From contig JABXGV010000306.1 of NCBI GenBank assembly GCA_016550485.1, forward strand, positions 1 through 9,737: a DNA stretch of 9,737 nt. Direction: 5' to 3'. The position numbers were made by a program, and so were the translations under genes. The DNA is from an archaeon. GTDB lineage: Archaea; Asgardarchaeota; Hermodarchaeia; Hermodarchaeales; Hermodarchaeaceae. The notes below the pieces were generated by a model, which was not told where the DNA came from, did no database searches, and saw only the letters and a program-made list of their open reading frames with translations. This document shows positions 5,892 through 9,737 of this stretch, one piece after another (within the stretch, counting starts at the first letter, position 1; every line of letters begins with the position of its first letter).

Positions 5892-6639
5892 AATGGCTGA
5901 TTTGACCCAAGATTTCAAACACAAAGCCCTCGAAGTCGGCTTCACATCAGTTGGCATCACCACCCCAGACCAGCTCCGCCACCTACCCTACGGATGGGTC
6001 GGCAAGGTCCGAAAACTCCACACCCCCGAAGAGGCATTCCCCTCGGTGAAATCCGTGATCATGCTAGCCTTCCACACATGGGATCCGGGGTTTTTCATGA
6101 ACATCGTATCACCTCAATGGCGGGGTTATGGTTTGCACCCACCGGGCGAGAAGATTGAAGGCTACTATTTGGCCCATGAGGTTATGAAGAACAAGGCATG
6201 GCTGCTGGTTGATTTTCTCTGGAAACGCGGATACGAAGCCCGTCCCTCTACCGCTCTTCCGAATAAGACGGCGGCTATTCAGTGTGGGCTTGGGTGCCAA
6301 GGAAAAAACACGCTACTCGTTACACCAGACCATGGACCCAGAGTGTCGCTGATTTCATTGCTGACCACAGCCAAGCTTGACACAGATAGCCCGTTTGAGG
6401 AAGACCTGTGCGGTGACTGTGACCGTTGTATTAAGGCGTGTCCAACAAAGGCGTTGAAACCCTACACGATAGAAATGCAGCGCTGCATGACCTATTCGGT
6501 GGAAAGCCCGGAGTCCCCTGATGTTCCAGAGGACGTGAGAGAGAAAGAAAGGAGGCTTGTCCCGAGACCCACATCCAACAGCTATATCGAGTGCGCTACG
6601 TGCATTACTGTTTGTCCAATCGGAAAGCCCCGCGACTAA
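5881..6639 (+). CDS. QueG-like (epoxyqueuosine reductase-related) protein with two [4Fe-4S] clusters
   Basis: The 252-residue protein resembles the catalytic and ferredoxin part of QueG, a cobalamin- and Fe-S-dependent reductase related to reductive dehalogenases. It shows the AGLGWxGKN-type block as CGLGCQGKNTLL (135-146), followed by SLISLLTTAKL, and eight cluster cysteines: C177, C180, C183, C187 and C202, C238, C241, C245. Two things differ from true QueG. The VDTGP-like segment with the catalytic aspartate reads STALPNK (123-129), without Asp. The protein also stops after the second cluster, lacking the C-terminal tRNA-binding HEAT-like repeats (QueG is about 380 aa). Queuosine synthesis is thus unlikely; another reduction is more plausible, with or without cobalamin. 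ATG 5881 is used because it mirrors the divergent gene's start. ATG 5893 (beginning MADLTQ) remains possible and would be leaderless from CTATATAA. The gene ends at a strong terminator, so it is a single-gene transcript under the likely control of the divergent CGNR regulator. Confidence 0.85.
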   Translation: MVRKMADLTQDFKHKALEVGFTSVGITTPDQLRHLPYGWVGKVRKLHTPEEAFPSVKSVIMLAFHTWDPGFFMNIVSPQWRGYGLHPPGEKIEGYYLAHEVMKNKAWLLVDFLWKRGYEARPSTALPNKTAAIQCGLGCQGKNTLLVTPDHGPRVSLISLLTTAKLDTDSPFEEDLCGDCDRCIKACPTKALKPYTIEMQRCMTYSVESPESPDVPEDVREKERRLVPRPTSNSYIECATCITVCPIGKPRD

Positions 6640-6650
6640 GCCTCAGCGTA

Positions 6651-6688
6651 GAAAGGGGGAAACCTCCTTTCCTTTTTGCCAATTTTTT
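6651..6688 (+). terminator. Strong hairpin plus U-run terminator after the QueG-like gene
   Basis: GAAAGGGGG (6651-6659) pairs with CCTCCTTTC (6663-6671): nine pairs including one G-T, with loop AAA. It is followed by TTTTT (6673-6677) and TTTTTT (6683-6688). It starts 11 bases after the stop codon and looks like a bacterial intrinsic terminator with a second T-run. Confidence 0.75.
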
Positions 6689-6708
6689 ACTCTAAGCAGC
6701 GAGAAATA

Positions 6709-6755
6709 GTATAAATTTTAGGAACTTGTAAAATTAAAAAGAAGGGAGAACAGGG
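6709..6755 (+). promoter_or_regulatory. TATA box and ribosome site of the six-helix membrane protein gene
   Basis: TATAAATT (6710-6717) follows the purine-rich GAGAAATAG, which suits a BRE plus TATA pair. Transcription would start near 6740. The purine-rich AAGGGAGA (6742-6749) and AGGG (6752-6755) then serve as ribosome site for the ATG pair at 6761/6764. Confidence 0.55.
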
Positions 6756-6760
6756 TATTA

Positions 6761-7297
6761 ATGATGTCATCAAGGGGATTCTTCATCGTAGGGATAATTG
6801 GGTACATCATGTTAGTGGTGTATCACATTCTGTGGGAAGTCTTCAATTGTTATTTACTCGTTGCAGATATAGTGTTTCTGTTAATATGGTTACTCCTTCC
6901 TCTCGGCACTGTCTTGGGGTCTTTGACATTCTTTGGCCTCTACAGAGAACACGACTCTCGATTCAGCCTTGTGGTGTTCATTATCTCGCTCATATTTCCG
7001 TGGGTCCTCGCCTCTAGTATACTCCTTGGCTTCTTTTTACTTGCATATTCTCCTATCACAGAAATTTTACTAATTGTAGGCGGTTTGTTAATTGGAGTTG
7101 TCTACCTTCTCTGGGGTTCAGTGATGCTAGTTTTGCGAAAGGAGTTTGGGCAATCCGAGATTAATCTCGTTGCGGGTATCTTCTTCCTATTAGCGAGCCC
7201 CCATTTCTTTGCTATATATCCATTCAGCTCCTATTACATGATTCCTGCCTGTACGGCAGCTATAATTAGCCTGTTTCAATCGGAAGCATTCAAGTAA
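6761..7297 (+). CDS. Hypothetical six-helix integral membrane protein
   Basis: The 178-residue protein is almost wholly hydrophobic. Likely membrane spans lie at about 7-24, 33-60, 68-95, 100-125, 135-152 and 158-172. Short polar loops lie near 61-67 (YREHDSR) and 126-134 (RKEFGQSE), both probably cytoplasmic because of their Arg and Lys. No signal peptide, cofactor motif or transport signature is visible and the family is not recognised. It has its own TATA element and ribosome site and follows a strong terminator, so it is an independent unit. ATG 6761 is used; ATG 6764 directly follows and would remove one Met. It faces the DUF4037 gene convergently, with 100 bp between the stops in which nothing distinct is seen. 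Confidence 0.8.
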   Translation: MMSSRGFFIVGIIGYIMLVVYHILWEVFNCYLLVADIVFLLIWLLLPLGTVLGSLTFFGLYREHDSRFSLVVFIISLIFPWVLASSILLGFFLLAYSPITEILLIVGGLLIGVVYLLWGSVMLVLRKEFGQSEINLVAGIFFLLASPHFFAIYPFSSYYMIPACTAAIISLFQSEAFK

Positions 7298-7397
7298 CTC
7301 CGGAAGCTAGTATACTCCTCAGACGAGTGAATCCTGAAGAAAGTAGGAAAACTCAGGGGATTGTGTAAGTTACCGTCCTTTTGAGGTACCAGCAGTA

Positions 7398-8504
7398 CTA
7401 GGTATACAGAACCTTTAGCTGAACCCGGTGCTTCGGGTAGGATAGGATATCAGTTGAGTCACTGAACTGGTCTACTGAGCCGATGTGTTCTGGTAGCCCC
7501 AGAACGTCTTCGTCTTCGATTGTTGCTCGAATAGCCTGTGCGAACCGGTCACCATTAATGATGAGGTAGGGACGGTTGTGGAAGGGTCTGACCTTTGGCT
7601 CCAGTGAGGGAGTGATGCTAAGGGTGTTGTGCATCTGTGCAACCACCTCATACGCTTGGGAGAGGTGCTGTTCGCGTTCCTTCCAAGTGGATGTGCCTAA
7701 CACGGATTCGAGGAGCGGTCCTAGAACCTTGGCGCAGCGGAGTTTGGCGAAAGCGGTTCCAAACCATTTGGGGTAGGGGGCATAGACCTTCTCCATGAGG
7801 AAGCAGAGGCGCATCAGGTCTCGCACGAGCCTTGCAGCGATAATCTTTGATCCAAGTTCGTCACCCACATCGCCGCAGCGCCCGACGAAGGGTTCCTCCT
7901 GTTCGATACGCCTCCATTGGGCGGCGAGCAAGTACCGCCAGAGATCTTCAGGGTAGTAGCTGAACTTTGTCCGCAAACTACAGAGTTCGTTTAATCCATC
8001 GTGGAAGACTTTTCCCGCTGTGATTTCGAGTAAAGTTTGCTCAGAGAAGGTTAGCCAGTCCGTTGCCGTGATTTCACTAAATGGGTCAATTTTCAGATGC
8101 CGATTAAAGAACCTTCGAATGGTTGTGACTTCAACTTTGTGATCTATTTTACCCTTGGTGATTCTCTTCATTACTGGTGCCCCGTCGGATGCTGTGACGA
8201 AGTGGGTTGAATAGCCGTGAAACTGGTATGGTAGTTTGTCGCTGAGTGTTGCGATGATTCGATCTTTGAGTTGAGGATACTCCGTTTCGCCAAGGAATAA
8301 AATGACACGTGGTCCCCAACCATGATCTGTTGATTGAGGTGTATCAAAGCCGAGAACATCTGAACCCCATTTACCCAGCAGCCCTGCAGAATGAGCCAGC
8401 TTTGGGAAGTGTTCGTCTAGAATTGGTTGAACCACCTCGTTGTAGAACATCTCACTTAGTTTCAGGCCCGGAATGAATTCGGCTTCATCTCTAATTTTCA
8501 ACAC
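7398..8504 (-). CDS. DUF4037-type predicted nucleotidyltransferase-fold protein
   Basis: The 368-residue protein matches the DUF4037 pattern as remembered: an N-terminal helix with GLKLSEMFYNEVVQPIL (13-29), then KWGSDVLGFDTPQSTDHGWGP spanning 45-65, and strand VILFL. G47-S48 resembles the GS signature of the polymerase-beta nucleotidyltransferase fold, and D54 and D60-H61 are candidate metal ligands. The usual second acidic residue (DxD) is not seen, since HGWGPR follows D60. The C-terminal half (about 185-368) is largely helical, with SYYPEDLWRYLLAAQWRRIEQEEPF (182-206) as a conserved-looking block, then a segment like the substrate-binding helices of minimal nucleotidyltransferases. It is cytoplasmic with no membrane segment, and its substrate is unknown. 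The start is GTG at 8504 with AAGGAA just before it; TTG 8501 is also possible. The first in-frame ATG (Met19) would cut into the conserved helix. CCATATATACC at 8579-8589 may be its TATA element. Confidence 0.82.
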   Translation of the reverse strand: MLKIRDEAEFIPGLKLSEMFYNEVVQPILDEHFPKLAHSAGLLGKWGSDVLGFDTPQSTDHGWGPRVILFLGETEYPQLKDRIIATLSDKLPYQFHGYSTHFVTASDGAPVMKRITKGKIDHKVEVTTIRRFFNRHLKIDPFSEITATDWLTFSEQTLLEITAGKVFHDGLNELCSLRTKFSYYPEDLWRYLLAAQWRRIEQEEPFVGRCGDVGDELGSKIIAARLVRDLMRLCFLMEKVYAPYPKWFGTAFAKLRCAKVLGPLLESVLGTSTWKEREQHLSQAYEVVAQMHNTLSITPSLEPKVRPFHNRPYLIINGDRFAQAIRATIEDEDVLGLPEHIGSVDQFSDSTDILSYPKHRVQLKVLYT

Positions 8505-8556
8505 TTCCTTGTGGAAAATTGGGGAAAGCGGCTAGCTGAGGGGAAACCCAAACAGC

Positions 8557-8590
8557 TTTTAGATAATAAGTGGAATGGGGTATATATGGT
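8557..8590. promoter_or_regulatory. Promoter region between the DUF4037 gene and the coiled-coil operon
   Basis: On the plus strand TTTAGATA (8558-8565) differs in one base from the archaeal consensus TTTAWATA and would start transcription near 8586. GGTATATATGG (8579-8589) is almost symmetric and, read on the minus strand, could serve the DUF4037 gene with a leader of about 54 bases. The two divergent promoters would then overlap slightly. Confidence 0.45.
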
Positions 8591-8690
8591 TCGGAGTATT
8601 CGGAAACTGGGTCTCGAACCCACTGATTCGGATACGATTATTGCAGCTGTCATTATTAGAGCTGTAATCGAACCTAGTCCGGAAGGATGA
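8586..8690 (+). CDS. Candidate small protein (34 aa) at the head of the coiled-coil operon
   Basis: A frame from ATG 8586 to TGA 8690 encodes 34 residues: MVRSIRKLGLEPTDS, then a hydrophobic stretch TIIAAVIIRAVIE, then a short tail ending PEG. TGGGGT lies five bases before the ATG, and the TTTAGATA element would start transcription almost at the ATG. The stop lies 16 bases before the next start, as in an operon. The frame is also open upstream to GTG 8511 (59 residues), overlapping the promoter of the divergent gene. The family is not recognised and short frames arise by chance; the same stretch also holds a hairpin. It may be a leader peptide, a small membrane-associated protein, or non-coding leader. 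Confidence 0.35.
   Translation: MVRSIRKLGLEPTDSDTIIAAVIIRAVIEPSPEG
8635..8670 (+). repeat. Imperfect inverted repeat in the leader of the coiled-coil gene
   Basis: CGATTA-TTG-CAGCT (8635-8648) pairs with AGCTGTAATCG (8660-8670): eleven pairs with a three-base bulge and an 11-base loop. Just upstream, TGGGT/ACCCA (8608-8622) forms a second small perfect hairpin. The heptamer TCGAACC occurs at 8614-8620 and 8668-8674. If transcription starts near 8586, both hairpins lie in the leader. A regulatory role is inference. Confidence 0.35.
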
Positions 8691-8694
8691 CATT

Positions 8695-8701
8695 AGGGGT
8701 G
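8695..8701 (+). promoter_or_regulatory. Ribosome binding site supporting a TTG start
   Basis: AGGGGTG lies five bases before TTG 8707 and resembles the AGGTG core. ATG 8725 has no purine-rich stretch at proper spacing. This decides the start of the coiled-coil/winged-helix protein. Confidence 0.45.
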
Positions 8702-8706
8702 TAGTC

Positions 8707-9450
8707 TTGATAGTATCATCATTAATGAAGGCTCTGCAGGAAAACAGAGCTAAACTCGTTTCTCTGGAGCGCACTTCAAACAAGGAAATTGAGGGCCTTG
8801 TTGAGGAGCATAGCACATTGTTAGAGATAATGGAGCGAATCCAGGATTATTGGAATGTGCAATCAACAGAAGCGAAGGCTCTAGCTAAAGAAATTGGTGA
8901 ACTTAAAGAGGATTTAGCCACGATAAAAAAGACGCAGGAGATACTTGAGAGCAAAGTCAAGGGGAAGAGACAAGATCTTGCCGTGAAACAGAAAACTCTT
9001 CAGGATTCTAAAACGACCTTAGACGAAGTGACTGATAGAATATTACAGATGGAGGCGAAGCTCCGCTCAGTGAAAAGTGAGCTTAGAGAGAAAGAGGAGG
9101 AACTCTCAAACAAAAGAAATATTCTCGAATCCTTGCGTGAAGATCACAAGGACCTGATGAGGGATCTAGAACGAGAGCGTCTAGAAATAAGAGATGAGTA
9201 TGATATGTTGGTATCTAAGTATCATGCAATCCGGTTCTTGGTACGAGAACACTTCATCGAAGCAGCTGAGGCGAAAATACTCAAGGTGCTAGAGGGAAAG
9301 TCCTCAATCAATATTGATGACCTAAAGAGAGAAACATCCCTTACCACTTACCGCATAGAGAAAGCCGTGAAGCTGTTGACAGAACGCGGTGTCCTCGAAT
9401 TCTCCTCAAGAAGTGGTGAAATTACTGTAAAAAGGCAAATCCTACTTTGA
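8707..9450 (+). CDS. Coiled-coil protein with C-terminal winged-helix domain
   Basis: The 247-residue protein is charged and helical from about residue 8 to 172, with long heptad-like runs of Glu, Lys and Leu and almost no Gly or Pro, which indicates an extended coiled coil, probably oligomeric. Residues about 174-247 look like a winged helix-turn-helix: helix EAAEAKILKVLE (185-196), then INIDDLKRETSLTTYRIEKAV (201-221) as helix-turn-helix, LLTERGVLEF, and a beta wing with ITVKRQ at the end. It has no signal peptide or membrane span. The family is not recognised. A long coiled coil joined to a winged helix is seen in regulators, chromosome-structure partners and ESCRT-like or transcription-factor subunits, and none can be chosen. 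TTG 8707 is set by AGGGGTG; ATG 8725 would remove six residues. The second coiled-coil gene starts 25 bp after its stop, so both are likely co-transcribed and may assemble together. Confidence 0.78.
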   Translation: MIVSSLMKALQENRAKLVSLERTSNKEIEGLVEEHSTLLEIMERIQDYWNVQSTEAKALAKEIGELKEDLATIKKTQEILESKVKGKRQDLAVKQKTLQDSKTTLDEVTDRILQMEAKLRSVKSELREKEEELSNKRNILESLREDHKDLMRDLERERLEIRDEYDMLVSKYHAIRFLVREHFIEAAEAKILKVLEGKSSINIDDLKRETSLTTYRIEKAVKLLTERGVLEFSSRSGEITVKRQILL

Positions 9451-9462
9451 TGCACTAGGGAC

Positions 9463-9468
9463 GAGGTT
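9463..9468 (+). promoter_or_regulatory. Ribosome binding site of the partial coiled-coil gene
   Basis: GAGGTT lies six bases before ATG 9475 and fits the GAGGTG core with one mismatch. It supports ATG 9475 as a real start within the operon. Confidence 0.5.
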
Positions 9469-9474
9469 GTAAAG

Positions 9475-9737
9475 ATGAAGGATTTAGAAAAACTAAACAA
9501 AGCTCTGGAGCGAACCCGAAGCAGTCTACGATCCTGTCGGGAGTTCGTGGAAGCCCAGTTTAACAGTATTCAGGATGCCATGCAAGAAATCAGCCAAACA
9601 ATACCAAAAGCTGAATCAGCACTTGGGGAATTAACTGCACAATTAAAACAACACCAGGAGTCCCTCGATGACCTGAGGGAGAGGATAAGCGACATAGAAA
9701 GACTCAATCTTCTAAGAGAGGAGGAGACAGCTACTAT
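9475..9737 (+). CDS. Second coiled-coil protein, cut off by the right window edge
   Basis: A frame from ATG 9475 is open to the end of the window (87 complete codons). The protein starts MKDLEKLNKALERTRSSL and is charged and helical throughout what is seen, with one Pro at 44. Heptad-like patterns appear in about 1-41 and again in 50-84, rich in Glu, Leu, Gln and Arg. No other domain is visible before the edge; by analogy with the gene before it, a globular C-terminal domain might follow. A good ribosome site (GAGGTT) precedes it, and the gap to the upstream coiled-coil gene is 24 bp, so the two are probably one operon and possible binding partners. The family is not recognised. Confidence 0.75.
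   Translation, partial: MKDLEKLNKALERTRSSLRSCREFVEAQFNSIQDAMQEISQTIPKAESALGELTAQLKQHQESLDDLRERISDIERLNLLREEETAT

Noticed and set aside
8608..8622. TGGGT-CTCGA-ACCCA, which on the minus strand reads like a tRNA T-arm (GGGTTCGAGACCC).
   Set aside because: No acceptor stem, D-arm or anticodon arm can be fitted around it at the right distances on the minus strand, so it is at most a chance hairpin.
8559..8816. Minus-strand open frame of 85 codons over the coiled-coil gene start.
   Set aside because: It overlaps a well-supported gene on the other strand, has no family resemblance and is Ser/Thr/Asn-rich as expected of an antisense shadow.
1..9737. Search for insertion sequences, CRISPR arrays, att-type repeats, rRNA or phage genes.
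   Set aside because: No transposase or integrase motifs, no regularly spaced repeats and no conserved RNA gene sequence were seen on either strand.

Overview
The window looks archaeal, most plausibly an Asgard-type genome close to Thorarchaeia. This is inference, not a database result. It rests on three things: TATA-like elements about 26 bp before likely transcription starts (AAATATAG, TATAAATT, TTTAGATA) with no clear bacterial promoters; several genes that may be leaderless beside others with GGTGA/GAGGGG-type ribosome sites; and an exported protein that ends in the hydrophobic-segment-plus-RRR anchor common in archaeal surface proteins. GTG and TTG starts are frequent. There is no rRNA, tRNA, CRISPR array, transposase or phage gene. 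This is an accessory-type metabolic and hypothetical region in which transcription direction changes often.

Layout. (1) At 1-315, minus strand, lies a membrane protein cut off by the left edge. A 250-bp divergent gap separates it from a plus-strand pair: a short 3-hydroxyacyl-CoA dehydrogenase (569-1426) and an AlkZ/YcaQ-like winged-helix protein (1508-2692) closed by a hairpin/T5 terminator. (2) At 2835-3761 is an exported, membrane-tethered protein with a class I glutamine-amidotransferase-like (BPL_N-like) domain; a hairpin touches its ribosome-site region. (3) Convergent to it on the minus strand are an imidazolonepropionase-like amidohydrolase (3828-5111) and, upstream of that, an ABATE/CGNR zinc-finger regulator (5190-5825). 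(4) The regulator is divergent from a QueG-like iron-sulfur protein (5881-6639). The two start codons lie at equal distances from the centre of a perfect 12-bp inverted repeat. (5) A six-helix membrane protein (6761-7297) is convergent with a DUF4037-type nucleotidyltransferase-fold protein (7398-8504, minus). (6) The right end holds a probable operon: an optional small ORF (8586-8690), a coiled-coil/winged-helix protein (8707-9450) and a second coiled-coil protein that runs off the edge (9475-9737+).

Working together. The clearest functional unit is the regulator / QueG-like pair with its palindromic shared promoter, possibly extending to the amidohydrolase downstream of the regulator. It reads as a small locally regulated redox or catabolic module with an unknown substrate. 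The two tandem coiled-coil proteins are the other candidate for an undescribed system: similar architecture, tight spacing, and a DNA- or protein-binding winged helix on the first. The remaining genes appear to be independent transcription units.
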